Shown one piece after another: positions 1-8,637 of a stretch of 49,063 bases of DNA (positions are counted from its first letter, which is position 1; each line of letters starts with the position of its first letter). The DNA lies in contig NZ_PNOS01000037.1 of assembly GCF_002869745.1 (NCBI RefSeq), positions 1 to 49,063 on the forward strand. The letters are read 5' to 3'. A program made the translations under genes and the position numbers. The notes under the pieces are model-generated. The model made no database searches. It had not been told where the DNA came from and saw nothing but the letters and a program-made list of their open reading frames with translations. The stretch comes from Oceaniglobus roseus (GTDB lineage Bacteria > Pseudomonadota > Alphaproteobacteria > Rhodobacterales > Rhodobacteraceae).

Positions 1-609
1 GCCGAGGGTGCCGCGCGCCGCGCCGATGCCGCGTCCCGCCTGCCGACCCGCGGCGAGGGCGCGCTCCATGCGGCCCTGCCAGGCGGCGGCGGCGTCCTCG
101 CCGCTCTCCCCGGCGTTCGGCTGGAGATCCCGGCTGCCCTCCGCGCCGGTGGTCCGTTCCGCCGGTCCGACGCTGCGCTGAAGCGCGAGGTACAGCCGTT
201 CGACGTCCCAGCCGCCGGGGCTCTCGGTGTCGATGCCGGGCAGGTCGGCGAGGGTCACGGCAGGTCGGGGAAGGCCGTGGCCGGCGGCAAGAAGGGACGT
301 GTTCACAATGGCATCGGCGGCGATGTTGAACTGGCCCGTGTCGAAGCTTGCGCCCTGCCGCGCGGCCATGGCGGCCATGCGGGGGGAGTGGCGCAGGGCG
401 ACGTGCAGGATATGGTGCCCGGCCAGCCCGACCTGTTCGTGCAGCGGCAGCGACTCGAAATCGAGGCCGTAATGGATGGTCTCGCCCCGGGTGTGGGTGG
501 CGCCCTCGCCATCGCGGTGGTCGCACCAGAGGGCGAGGGCGGCCAGCGCCGGGTCGTGGTCGGCGAGATGCGCGAGCGCGCGGCGGGCGCGGGCCGAGTG
601 GCGGGCCAT
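1..609 (-). CDS. VWA-like / DUF2201-type putative metallopeptidase, partial (N-terminal 203 residues)
   Basis: The gene starts at the ATG at 609 and is still open at the left edge, so only the N-terminal part is visible. It resembles the putative metallopeptidase domain normally found at the N-terminus of VWA-like DUF2201 proteins. The region around residues 57-74 reads H-E-x5-G-H-H-I-L-H-V-A-L-R-H. At the place where the family usually has HExxH this protein has HHxxH (H65, H66, H69), followed by H74, so the expected catalytic Glu is a His. The gene starts 4 bp after the MoxR ATPase stop, in the same direction. MoxR ATPases commonly act as chaperones for VWA proteins, so the pair probably works together. 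The C-terminal VWA domain would lie outside the window. The family call is from memory of motifs; the function is unknown. Confidence 0.75.
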   Translation of the reverse strand, partial: MARHSARARRALAHLADHDPALAALALWCDHRDGEGATHTRGETIHYGLDFESLPLHEQVGLAGHHILHVALRHSPRMAAMAARQGASFDTGQFNIAADAIVNTSLLAAGHGLPRPAVTLADLPGIDTESPGGWDVERLYLALQRSVGPAERTTGAEGSRDLQPNAGESGEDAAAAWQGRMERALAAGRQAGRGIGAARGTLG

Positions 610-613
610 CGCC

Positions 614-1732
614 CTAGCCGAGCCCCGCCGCCTGCCGGTCGGCGGCATAGGCGGCATAGGCGGGCGAGGCGGCGACCTCGGCCCCGAGCCCGAGGTCGAG
701 CGCGCGGGCCAGCAGCATCTCGAATCCGAACGCGCAGAGTTCGGCCAGCGGCAGGCGCGCGAAGGCCGCTTCCTCCCGATGCGCGGCGAGGTGGCGGATG
801 CCCTCCATCACCTCGACGGCGGCCCCGACCCGGGCCCGGTCGGGCAGGGCGGCGAGGGCGAAGACCAGCGCGTTCAGCCCGTTCAGCGTCACGGGATAGA
901 GCGGCCAGCGGCGGGACTGGGACAGCGCCAGCATCTCGTCCACCCGGAGGCTTGCCGCGATGTCCTCGGCCACCGCGGCAAACTCGGCGGCTGCCGCTTC
1001 CCCCACCGTGCCCGCGATGGCGGCGCGGCGCAGGGTGGCGTCCGGGATCGCGGCTAGGATCGTGCTGACCCGCTCCCACGAGCGCGGCGTGCAGGCGATG
1101 ACATCGCCCCGGCGCAAGCTCTCCTCGGTGGTGTCGAGGAGGTCGGGGCGGGCGCGGATGAAGGCGGTGACGGCCGGGTGCAGGCCGCGGGGCACGGCGA
1201 AGCCCTTCACCCACTGGTCGGGATCGGCGGCAAGGTCGAGGTGGATCAGCCGGTCCGAGAGGGCGGTGCCCATCTCGTAGGCCACCGCGCCGTCCTCCAC
1301 CGTGTTGCCGGCCGCGATGACCATGACCGAGGGCGGCAGGCGATGGCGGCCGACCCGCCGCTCCTGCAGCAGGCCGTAGACCGTGGGCTGAAGCTGCGGC
1401 GCGGCGGCTGTGAGTTCGTCGAGGAACAGGATCGCCGGGCGGTCGGGATCTTCGGGCAGGTCCTCGGGGCGGTACCAGACCGTCTTCCGCGCGTCGTGGT
1501 CGTAGTAGGGCAGGCCGCGCAGGTCCTGCGGCTCGATCGTGGTCAGGCGCAGGTCGTGCAGGTCGGCGCCGATGCGGCTGGCGAGATCCTGCACCACCTG
1601 CGTCTTGCCGACGCCGGGGCGGCCGTGGAGCATCCAGGACGCGGTGAGCCTGCCCGCACGCTGGGCCTCCCAGCCCGCCGCGAGGATCTCGGCCGCGCGG
1701 CCGGGGGTGACGCGGGGAGCGTTCAGGCTCAT
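614..1732 (-). CDS. MoxR-family AAA+ ATPase
   Basis: A 372-residue AAA+ ATPase. Walker A is GRPGVGKT at residues 37-44, Walker B is ILFLDE at 101-106, and a sensor-1-like segment ending AAGN lies near residue 140, followed by an alpha-helical C-terminal half. MoxR ATPases use ATP hydrolysis to remodel or load metal cofactors into partner proteins, often ones with VWA domains. The start ATG overlaps the stop of the upstream membrane-protein gene by 4 bp (ATGA), and the stop is 4 bp before the metallopeptidase/VWA-type gene. This is a tight three-gene minus-strand unit. The actual client here is not known. Confidence 0.85.
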   Translation of the reverse strand: MSLNAPRVTPGRAAEILAAGWEAQRAGRLTASWMLHGRPGVGKTQVVQDLASRIGADLHDLRLTTIEPQDLRGLPYYDHDARKTVWYRPEDLPEDPDRPAILFLDELTAAAPQLQPTVYGLLQERRVGRHRLPPSVMVIAAGNTVEDGAVAYEMGTALSDRLIHLDLAADPDQWVKGFAVPRGLHPAVTAFIRARPDLLDTTEESLRRGDVIACTPRSWERVSTILAAIPDATLRRAAIAGTVGEAAAAEFAAVAEDIAASLRVDEMLALSQSRRWPLYPVTLNGLNALVFALAALPDRARVGAAVEVMEGIRHLAAHREEAAFARLPLAELCAFGFEMLLARALDLGLGAEVAASPAYAAYAADRQAAGLG

Positions 1733-2421
1733 GCGGGCTGCGCTGCCGCGGCGGCGAAGGCGGCCATGCGGGCGTGGGCCGAGACGCTGCGCGCCTCGAG
1801 CGTGACGGCGCGCAGGAAGTCGTTCTGGTGAAGGTTGATGGCGAGGAGCTGCTCCTCGCTCAGGTGAGGACCGAAAAGGTGTTCGGCGATGATCGCGCGG
1901 TCCCCGGCGTCGAGCGGCAGGACCTCCGGCAACGGCTCGCGCCGCTGGAGCGAGACAAGGGTCAGCGGCGTGACGCGGGCGAGGTCGGACTGCTCGATCA
2001 CCAGCGTTAGTTCGCCCGCGGCGATGCCCTTCCGCGCGGCGAGCCGGTTCAGCACCCCGAGCGCGGCGAAGCGCAGCGCGTCGATGCCCCGATGAGCGTC
2101 CTCCGCCGTCATCAGGCGCTGGCGGGCCTCGGGGGACATGCGCAGCATCTTCAGCTCGACCAGCCCGACGACCAGGATCATCGCCAGCGGGGCCTGGGCG
2201 ATCGGCAGGGCGAAGCGCGGCCAGATCAGCATGGCGGCGACGAAGGGGGTCAGTGCGGCGGAGAAGCGCAGCATCTGGCCCTCGAACAGGATCCTCAGCC
2301 AGTGGCGGAAGGTGGCGTCGCGGCGGGGCAGGATGGCGATGCGGCCCAGCATCCGCTTCGGGACGGATTTCGTCTCGAGCGCCGCGGGGTTCCAGACCGT
2401 GTTCGGAGCGATGATGATCAT
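1729..2421 (-). CDS. hypothetical membrane-associated protein of the MoxR/VWA cluster
   Basis: I do not recognise a named family. The ATG at 2421 (MIIIAPNTVWNP...) is preferred; an in-frame start 14 codons further upstream would add a proline-rich extension and extend into the divergent promoter region. The 230-residue product has a basic N-terminal section, then two hydrophobic segments at about residues 50-70 and 73-90, then a soluble mostly helical C-terminal half. The gene is the first of the unit and overlaps the MoxR ATPase gene by ATGA. A membrane anchor or scaffold for the MoxR/VWA pair is a plausible role by context only. Confidence 0.7.
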   Translation of the reverse strand: MIIIAPNTVWNPAALETKSVPKRMLGRIAILPRRDATFRHWLRILFEGQMLRFSAALTPFVAAMLIWPRFALPIAQAPLAMILVVGLVELKMLRMSPEARQRLMTAEDAHRGIDALRFAALGVLNRLAARKGIAAGELTLVIEQSDLARVTPLTLVSLQRREPLPEVLPLDAGDRAIIAEHLFGPHLSEEQLLAINLHQNDFLRAVTLEARSVSAHARMAAFAAAAAQPA

Positions 2422-2514
2422 GGGAAGGAAGTAAGGCGCGGGGTGCCGCGCGTCCAACGGCAAAACCGCGCGCCGCCCTGTGCGGCGCGGCGCGGCGGGT
2501 TATCTGGCGGCGGC

Positions 2515-3996
2515 ATGGGAGCGAAGACGGATATCCGGCGGTGGATCGTCGCGACGCTGGCCGTGGCGGCGGTGGCCCTGTCGCTGTGGCAGCTCCAGCG
2601 CGACCGCGCCGGGCTGTCGCCGCAGGAACTTCGGGTCGGCGCGACGCCGGTGACGTTGTGGCAGGGGCCGGGGCCGCTGGTGGTGGTGGCGCACGGCTTC
2701 GCCGGGTCGCGGCAGATGATGCAGGCGATCACGCATGATCTCGCGCGGGCGGGCTTCACCGTCGCCGCCTTCGACTTCGACGGCCACGGGAGAAACCCGG
2801 TGCCGCTGTCGCCCGACATCGGGCGGATCGAGGGGACGACGGCCCAGCTGGTGGCGCAGACACGGGCGGTGGTCGCGGGCCTGCGCGAGGTCACGGGGCA
2901 GGCGGGTCCGGTGTCCTTCGTCGGTCATTCCATGGCGACGGACGTGGTGCTGCGTGCGGCGCACGAGACGGACGACGTGGCGGCGGTGGTCGTGATCTCG
3001 ATGTATTCCGAGGTCATCACGCCGGAGTTTCCGACGCGCCTGCTGGCGGTCTCGGGCGCCTTCGAGGGCGGCCTGCGCGAGGTGGCCCTTCGCGCCGTGC
3101 GGCAGGTGGACGCGGCGGCGGAGGAGGGCGGGATGGTGTCCTCGGGCGAGGTCGCGCGCCGGGCGGTGGTGGCGCCGGGGGTCGGGCATGTGGGCGTGCT
3201 CTACAGCCCGGTGACGCTCGGCGCTGTGCGGGCCTGGCTGGCCGAGGCGACGGGGCGGGCCGATCCCGGCACGCCGCCGCGGCGGACGGGACCATGGCGC
3301 GCCGCGCTGCTGGTGGCGCTGGTGGCGCTGTTCTGGCCGCTCGCGGGGCTTCTGCCCGACCGCGCCGAGCCCCTGCCGCCGCCTATGACCCTGCGGCGCT
3401 TCTGGGCCGTGGCCCTCGTCCCCGTCCTGCCCGCCACCGCCGCCGGCTTGTTGGCCGCGCCACTGGGCCTTGTGGGGCTGGCGGGGTTCGCCGCCCTCGG
3501 CGCTGTCCTCGCGACCTGGGGCGCGGTGCAGCTGGCGCTGCTCTGGCGCGACGGCCGGCGCCCGGCGCGCCCTTCCGTCCTGCCGGCCCTCGCGCTCCTC
3601 GCCTGGGGTCTTGGCATCTTCGCCCTCGCGCTCGACCGCTACGGCGCCGCCTTCCTGCCGGTGGGCCCGCGTTTCGGCGTGATGCTGGCGCTGCTTCCCG
3701 CGGGGATGCTGTTCATGCTCGCCGACGCCGTGGCCAGCAGGGGCGCGCCGCTCTGGCGGCGGCTGGTGCTGCGGGCGCTGCCGCTTGTCGTGCTGGCGGG
3801 CGTGATGATCGCGGAGCCGGGGCGGCTCGGCATGGTGTTCACCGTGCTGCCGGTGCTGGTGCTGTTCCACCTCGCCTATACCACCATGGGGCGATGGAGT
3901 GCGGCGCGGGGCGGCCCGACGGGCACGGGGCTCGCGCTGGGGCTGTGCCTAGCCTGGGCGATCGCCGCCAGCACGCCGCTTTTCGCGGCAATGTGA
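2515..3996 (+). CDS. alpha/beta hydrolase fused to a multi-pass membrane domain
   Basis: A 493-residue protein. Residues 10-25 form an N-terminal membrane anchor. Residues about 40-260 are an alpha/beta hydrolase domain: a strand followed by HGFAGS (60-65, oxyanion region) and a GHSMA nucleophile elbow at 137-141 with Ser139; a GVGHVG segment near 223 supplies a likely catalytic His. From about residue 260 to the end there are roughly seven to eight hydrophobic segments. The start is the ATG at 2515; the open frame extends upstream to 2092, but there it runs antisense to the neighbouring membrane-protein gene. The gene is divergent from the MoxR cluster. Substrate unknown; the catalytic domain might face the periplasm if the first helix is an uncleaved signal anchor. 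Confidence 0.8.
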   Translation: MGAKTDIRRWIVATLAVAAVALSLWQLQRDRAGLSPQELRVGATPVTLWQGPGPLVVVAHGFAGSRQMMQAITHDLARAGFTVAAFDFDGHGRNPVPLSPDIGRIEGTTAQLVAQTRAVVAGLREVTGQAGPVSFVGHSMATDVVLRAAHETDDVAAVVVISMYSEVITPEFPTRLLAVSGAFEGGLREVALRAVRQVDAAAEEGGMVSSGEVARRAVVAPGVGHVGVLYSPVTLGAVRAWLAEATGRADPGTPPRRTGPWRAALLVALVALFWPLAGLLPDRAEPLPPPMTLRRFWAVALVPVLPATAAGLLAAPLGLVGLAGFAALGAVLATWGAVQLALLWRDGRRPARPSVLPALALLAWGLGIFALALDRYGAAFLPVGPRFGVMLALLPAGMLFMLADAVASRGAPLWRRLVLRALPLVVLAGVMIAEPGRLGMVFTVLPVLVLFHLAYTTMGRWSAARGGPTGTGLALGLCLAWAIAASTPLFAAM

Positions 3997-4120
3997 AGGG
4001 CTGTGAGGGGCTGGCGGAAAAAAACCGTCCTTCCGCAGGGGAAGCGCGACGGAACGCGCTATCTCGCGCATTCATGCTAGACTAGCGTCGCATGGGCGCG
4101 CCCCCAGCTCTGGACATCGG
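3997..4120. other. intergenic region before the RND efflux genes
   Basis: About 120 bp separate the hydrolase stop from the efflux adaptor start. It contains a short GCGGA...TCCGC inverted pair around an A-tract near 4015-4040 and no convincing -35/-10 pair. No strong Shine-Dalgarno is visible in front of the adaptor ATG at 4121. A promoter for the efflux pair probably lies here, but I cannot place it. Confidence 0.3.
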
Positions 4121-5284
4121 ATGGCTTTTCTTCGGCAGACGTTCCTGACCCTGATCGTGCTTGGCGCCACAGTTGTGGCCTGGGCATGGTTCGTGCCGTC
4201 CTCGCACCCCTACCTCGAGAAGGTCGGACTGTCCGGCCTTCTGGGGCTGGAGGCCGAGGGCGCGGTGGAGGCCCCGCAGGAGCGGCGGGGCGGCGGCGGG
4301 GCGACGCGGGTGACGGCGCGTCCCGTCGAGACGCGCGCCATCGACAACCGGATCGAGGCCATCGGCGACGGCGCCGCGCTGCGCGCGGTGGACCTGCGAT
4401 CTGAGGTGGCGGGCACGGTGCGCGAGGTCGCGGTGGCGCCGGGCAGCCAGGTGAAGGCGGGTCAGCTGATCGTCCAGCTCGACGACGACGTGCAGCAGCT
4501 GGAACTCCAGCGCAGCCAGCTGATGCTGGAAAAGGCGCGCACGGACCGCGAGCGGCTGGACCGGCTGGCCGACCGCGGCGCCGTGACCTCGGTCCAGTCG
4601 CAGGAGGCCGAGCTGGCCCTGCGCACCGCCGAGCTGACCTTCGCCGACGCCGAGGTGGAGCTGGAGCGCCGGTCGATCCGCGCGCCCTTCGACGGCTGGA
4701 TCGGGCTTCTCGAGGTCGAGGAGGGCGACCGGCTTTCGGCGCAGGACGTGCTTGCCGTGCTGGCCGACCGTTCTTCGATTCTGATCGACTTCCGTGTGCC
4801 CGAACGCGCCATCGCCGACCTGAAGACCGGCCTGCCCTTCGAGGCGCGTCCCCTCGCGCTGCCGGGCCGCGTCCTGACCGGCGAGATCGTCGCCATCGAC
4901 AACGTGGTCGAGCGGAACAGCCGCACGCTGAAGGTGCAGGGGCGGCTCGCCAATGCCGACGACGTGCTGCGCACCGGCATGGCCTTCTCCGTCGCGCTCT
5001 CGATCCCGGGCGAGGTGCTGCCTGCGGTCGATCCCCTGGCGCTCCAGTGGTCCGCCGAGGGCTCCTTCGTCTGGCTGGTGCGGGAGGGCAAGGCGGCGCG
5101 GGTGCCGGTCGCGATCCGGCAACGCAACGCCGACGCCATCCTCGTGGCGGGCGAGCTGTCCGAGGACGAGATGGTCGTGACCGAAGGCGTCCAGAGCCTG
5201 CGCCCCGGTGCCGAGGTCGAGGTGGTGGAAGGCGCCGCCGTCGCCGACGCCGTGGCACCGCCCGCCACGTCGGTGGGCCAGTGA
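4121..5284 (+). CDS. RND efflux system periplasmic adaptor (membrane fusion protein)
   Basis: A 387-residue HlyD/AcrA-type adaptor. It has an N-terminal membrane segment (about 7-24), a low-complexity Glu/Gly linker, a barrel-sandwich hybrid strand set containing the typical VREVAVAPGSQVKAGQLIVQLDD lipoyl half-motif (quoted only to its consensus: V-x-x-G-x-x-V-x-x-G-x-x-L), a charged coiled-coil hairpin (about 125-185), then the second lipoyl half RAPFDGWIG and beta-barrel/membrane-proximal domains. It would link the inner-membrane pump encoded next to an outer-membrane channel. No outer-membrane factor gene is present in the window. The stop overlaps the permease start by 4 bp (GTGA), so the two are translationally coupled. 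Confidence 0.9.
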   Translation: MAFLRQTFLTLIVLGATVVAWAWFVPSSHPYLEKVGLSGLLGLEAEGAVEAPQERRGGGGATRVTARPVETRAIDNRIEAIGDGAALRAVDLRSEVAGTVREVAVAPGSQVKAGQLIVQLDDDVQQLELQRSQLMLEKARTDRERLDRLADRGAVTSVQSQEAELALRTAELTFADAEVELERRSIRAPFDGWIGLLEVEEGDRLSAQDVLAVLADRSSILIDFRVPERAIADLKTGLPFEARPLALPGRVLTGEIVAIDNVVERNSRTLKVQGRLANADDVLRTGMAFSVALSIPGEVLPAVDPLALQWSAEGSFVWLVREGKAARVPVAIRQRNADAILVAGELSEDEMVVTEGVQSLRPGAEVEVVEGAAVADAVAPPATSVGQ

Positions 5285-8200
5285 GCGCGGTCCCGCCCCC
5301 CGCGGGCGCTGCGGAGGACGGCAAGGCCAGGGCCCGCGCGGCAGGCGCCTCGGGCACGGCGCTGTTCGTGCGCCGCCCGATCCTGGCCTTCGTGCTGAAC
5401 GCCCTGATCGTCATCGCCGGGCTCGCCGGCCTCTTCGGGGTCGAGATCCGCGAGCTTCCCGACGTCGACCGCCCTGTAATCACCGTGACCACCGAGTTTG
5501 CCGGCGCCTCGCCCGAGACGGTGGACCAGGAGGTGACGGGCCGGGTCGAGGGGGCGGTGGGCCGCGTCTCGGGCATCCGCTCGATCTCGTCCAACTCGCG
5601 CTTCGGCCGCTCCCGCGTGACGCTGGAGTTCGAGGACTCGGTCGACCTCGACGTGGCCGCCACCGACACCCGCGACGCGGTGGCGCGGATCGCCAACCAG
5701 CTGCCCGACGACGCCGAGACGCCGCAGATCGTCAAGGCCGACGCCAACGCCCAGCCGGTGATCCGCGTCGCCGTCACCTCGGCCTCCCGCTCGCCGCAGG
5801 AGCTGACGCGGATCGTGCAGGACCGGATCGAGGACCGCCTGATCTCGGTCGCGGGCGTGGCCGACCTCCAGATCTACGGCGACCGCGAACCGATCTTCCG
5901 GATCGACATCGACCAGCTGGAACTGGCCAGCCGCGGCCTGTCGCTGGCCGACCTGCGCAACGCGCTGGCCGATGTCGCCTATGACGCGCCCGCGGGCGAC
6001 CTGACGGGGGAGCGGCAGACGCTCTCGGTCCGCTCCACCGCCACTGTCGCCACGCCCGAGGCCTTTGAGGCGCTGGAAATCGCGCCGAACGTGCGCATCC
6101 GCGACGTCGCCACCGTCACCCTCGGCCCCGAGCCGAACCAGACGATCCTGCGCGCCAACGGCCAGACCGGGCTCGGCCTCGGGGTGATCCGCCAGGCGAC
6201 GTCGAACACGCTGGAAATTTCCAGGGACGTGCGCGCCGTGGTGGCCGAACTGTCCGAGACGTTGCCCGAGGACGTGAACATCTTCGTCACCTCCGACGAC
6301 GCGCTGTTCATCAACGGCTCGATCGAGGAGGTGGTGAAGACGCTGCTTCTGGCCGTCGCCATCGTGGTGCTGGTGATCTTCGTCTTCCTGCGCGACCTCC
6401 GCTCGACCCTGATCCCGGCGCTGACCATGCCGATCGCGCTGATCGGCACCATCGCCGCCGTCTACATCCTCGGCTTCTCGGTCAACATCCTGACCCTGCT
6501 CGCCCTCGTGCTGGCGACGGGGATGGTGGTGGACGACGCCATCGTCGTGCTCGAGAACATCGTGCGCCGCCGCTCCGAAGGGATCGGCCCGAAGGCGGCG
6601 GCGGTTCTCGGCACGCAGCAGGTGTTCTTCGCCGTCGTTACCACCACCGCGACGCTCGCCGCCGTCTTCGTGCCGCTGTCCTTCCTGCCCGGCCAGGCGG
6701 GCGGCCTGTTCCGCGAGTTCGGCTTCACCCTCGCCGTCGCCGTGGGCCTCTCCTCGGTCGTCGCGCTGACCCTCTGCCCGGTGCTGGCGGCGCTGCTGCT
6801 GACCCGCGACATGAGCCGCGACGGAGACGCCCGCGGACCGCTGATCTGGCTCGGCAACCGGCTGGCGGCGCTCTATGCCCTCACCCTGCGGGCCTGCCTC
6901 GCCAACGCCTTCGTCGTGGTGCTGGCGGCGGCGGTCTTCGCCGCGACGGCGCTGATGATGGCGGGCGGCATCCGCCAGGAGCTGACACCGCCCGAGGACC
7001 GCGCGGTGGCGCTGCTGCGCATCTCGGCGCCCCAGGGCGTCTCGCTCAACTATACCCTTGGCAAGATGGACCGGATCGAAGCGCTGATCCAGCCGCTGAA
7101 GGACAAGGGCGAGATCACCAACATCTTCTCGATCACCGGCTCGGGCGGGTCGAACAACGGCGGCTTCATGGTGATGAGCCTCGCCCCCTGGGAGGCGCGG
7201 GAGCGCTCGCAGCAGGAGATCGTCGGCGACATCAACGCCGCCCTGCGCCAGGTGATCGGCGTGCGCGCCTTCGCGATCCAGCCGAACTCGCTCGGGATCC
7301 GCGGCGCGGGCCGGGGGCTCAGCTTCGCCGTCACCGGGGACAACTACGCCCAGCTCGCCGAGGTGTCCGAGCGGCTCGTCGCGCGGATGCAGCAGAACCC
7401 GGATTTCGGCCAGGTGCGGCTGGAATACGAGACGACCCAGCCGCAGCTCTTCATCGAGATCGACCGCGCCCGCGCCGCCGACCTCGGGGTCGACATCACC
7501 GGCCTCGGCGAGGCGCTGCGCGCGGTGCTGGAAGGGCGCACCGTGGGCTCTGTCTTCATCGACGACCGCGCCTACGACATCCAGATGCTCTCGACCACCG
7601 ACCCGGTGAACGACCCCGGCGATCTCGAGCGGATCTTCGTGCGCGCGGGCGACGGCGAGATGGTGCCGCTCTCGAGCTTCGTGACGCTGGACGAACGCGC
7701 CGTCGCGCCCGAGCTGAACCGCGAGGGACAGGCGCGCTCGGTCGAGGTCTCGGCGGGGCTGACGCCGCAGATGTCGCTCGGCACCGCGATGTCCGAGGTG
7801 AACGCGCTCGCCGCCGAGGTGCTGGCGCCGAACAACCGCATCGTCCCCCTGGCCGAGGCGGCGACGCTCGACCAGACCTCCGCGGGCCTCGTGACCGTCT
7901 TCGGCTTCGCGATCCTGATCGTCTTCCTCGTCCTCGCCGCGCAGTTCGAAAGCTTCGTCTCCGCAGTGATCGTCATGGCCACCGTCCCGCTCGGGCTGGC
8001 CTGCGCGATCTTCGCGCTGCTCTTTTCGGGCCTTTCTCTGAACGTCTACTCCCAGATCGGCCTCGTCATGCTGATCGGGATCATGGCGAAGAACGGCATC
8101 CTGATCGTCGAGTTCGCGAACCAGCTGCGCGACGAGGGGGCGGGCGTGCGCGACGGGATCTTCGACGCCTCCACGATCCGCCTGCGCCCGGTGATGATGA

Positions 8201-8445
8201 CGATGACCTCCACCGTGCTCGGCGGCGTGCCCCTGATACTGTCGGCGGGCGCGGGGGCCGAGGCGCGCGAGGCGCTCGGCTGGGTGATCGTCGGCGGCCT
8301 CGGCCTCGCCACCCTGTCGACCCTCTACCTCACGCCGGTCGCCTACCTCCTGCTCGCCCGCTTCACCACCCCGAAGGCCGAGGCCGAGGCCCGCCTCGTC
8401 CGAGAACTCGACGAGGCCGGGCGAAAGACCCTTCCGGCCGAGTGA
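5281..8445 (+). CDS. RND-family efflux permease (AcrB/MexF-like)
   Basis: A 1054-residue inner-membrane pump, the usual length for hydrophobe/amphiphile RND transporters. The GTG at 5281 is chosen because it overlaps the adaptor stop as GTGA and gives a cytoplasmic tail of about 30 residues before the first helix (FVRRPILAFVLN...). The frame stays open upstream to 5047, but that part lies inside the adaptor. Visible hallmarks are the large periplasmic loop after helix 1, the helix-4 region with GMVVDDAIVVLEN (proton-relay Asp pair), and the second half repeating the plan (LIGIMAKNGILIVEFANQ). It exports unknown substrates using the proton gradient. A local regulator gene is not seen. Confidence 0.93.
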   Translation: MSAVPPPAGAAEDGKARARAAGASGTALFVRRPILAFVLNALIVIAGLAGLFGVEIRELPDVDRPVITVTTEFAGASPETVDQEVTGRVEGAVGRVSGIRSISSNSRFGRSRVTLEFEDSVDLDVAATDTRDAVARIANQLPDDAETPQIVKADANAQPVIRVAVTSASRSPQELTRIVQDRIEDRLISVAGVADLQIYGDREPIFRIDIDQLELASRGLSLADLRNALADVAYDAPAGDLTGERQTLSVRSTATVATPEAFEALEIAPNVRIRDVATVTLGPEPNQTILRANGQTGLGLGVIRQATSNTLEISRDVRAVVAELSETLPEDVNIFVTSDDALFINGSIEEVVKTLLLAVAIVVLVIFVFLRDLRSTLIPALTMPIALIGTIAAVYILGFSVNILTLLALVLATGMVVDDAIVVLENIVRRRSEGIGPKAAAVLGTQQVFFAVVTTTATLAAVFVPLSFLPGQAGGLFREFGFTLAVAVGLSSVVALTLCPVLAALLLTRDMSRDGDARGPLIWLGNRLAALYALTLRACLANAFVVVLAAAVFAATALMMAGGIRQELTPPEDRAVALLRISAPQGVSLNYTLGKMDRIEALIQPLKDKGEITNIFSITGSGGSNNGGFMVMSLAPWEARERSQQEIVGDINAALRQVIGVRAFAIQPNSLGIRGAGRGLSFAVTGDNYAQLAEVSERLVARMQQNPDFGQVRLEYETTQPQLFIEIDRARAADLGVDITGLGEALRAVLEGRTVGSVFIDDRAYDIQMLSTTDPVNDPGDLERIFVRAGDGEMVPLSSFVTLDERAVAPELNREGQARSVEVSAGLTPQMSLGTAMSEVNALAAEVLAPNNRIVPLAEAATLDQTSAGLVTVFGFAILIVFLVLAAQFESFVSAVIVMATVPLGLACAIFALLFSGLSLNVYSQIGLVMLIGIMAKNGILIVEFANQLRDEGAGVRDGIFDASTIRLRPVMMTMTSTVLGGVPLILSAGAGAEAREALGWVIVGGLGLATLSTLYLTPVAYLLLARFTTPKAEAEARLVRELDEAGRKTLPAE

Positions 8446-8493
8446 CCCCGGCCCGGAGCCAAAGAAAAAGGGCGCAGCCCGCAAGCTCCGCCC

Positions 8494-8520
8494 CATCTTT
8501 GCTTTCCAAATATCCCGGGG
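8494..8520 (-). repeat. diverged copy of a dispersed intergenic element
   Basis: On the minus strand this reads CCCGGGATATTTGGAAAGC followed by AAAGATGGG. It resembles the better conserved elements at 11862-11899, 18450-18487 and 33313-33554 (GC-rich CTCC/GGAG core, TATTT, then an AAAG/GAAG-rich tail). It lies between the convergent efflux permease and iron-binding-protein genes. Confidence 0.45.
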
Positions 8521-8523
8521 AGC

Positions 8524-8621
8524 GCGAGGGGCGGCGCCCCTCGCTCCCGCACTCTCGACCCTTCCGACCCCGGCCGGAAGGGCGCAACCCCGGGGAGCGC
8601 GAGGGGCGGGACGCCCCTCGC
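8524..8621. terminator. two GC-rich hairpins in direct repeat between convergent genes
   Basis: The 21-bp string beginning CCCGGGGAGCGCGAGGGGCG occurs at 8514 and again at 8589, 75 bp apart. Each copy opens into a perfect hairpin: GCGAGGGGC/GCCCCTCGC at 8524-8544 (3-nt loop) and GCGAGGGGCG/CGCCCCTCGC at 8599-8621 (3-nt loop). They lie between two convergent genes, where a bidirectional terminator is expected. Neither has a long T-tract, so termination is inferred. Confidence 0.5.
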
Positions 8622-8637
8622 CCCCCTTCCGGGAGGA

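Noticed and set aside
2500-3870. 456-codon minus-strand frame opposite the alpha/beta hydrolase
   Set aside because: Gln/His/Arg-rich shadow; the plus frame has an intact nucleophile elbow and membrane helices.
4462-8496. 1344-codon open frame on the minus strand across the efflux permease
   Set aside because: Antisense shadow of strong RND adaptor/permease genes; highly G+C-rich codons with His/Arg/Asp-rich product and no domain.
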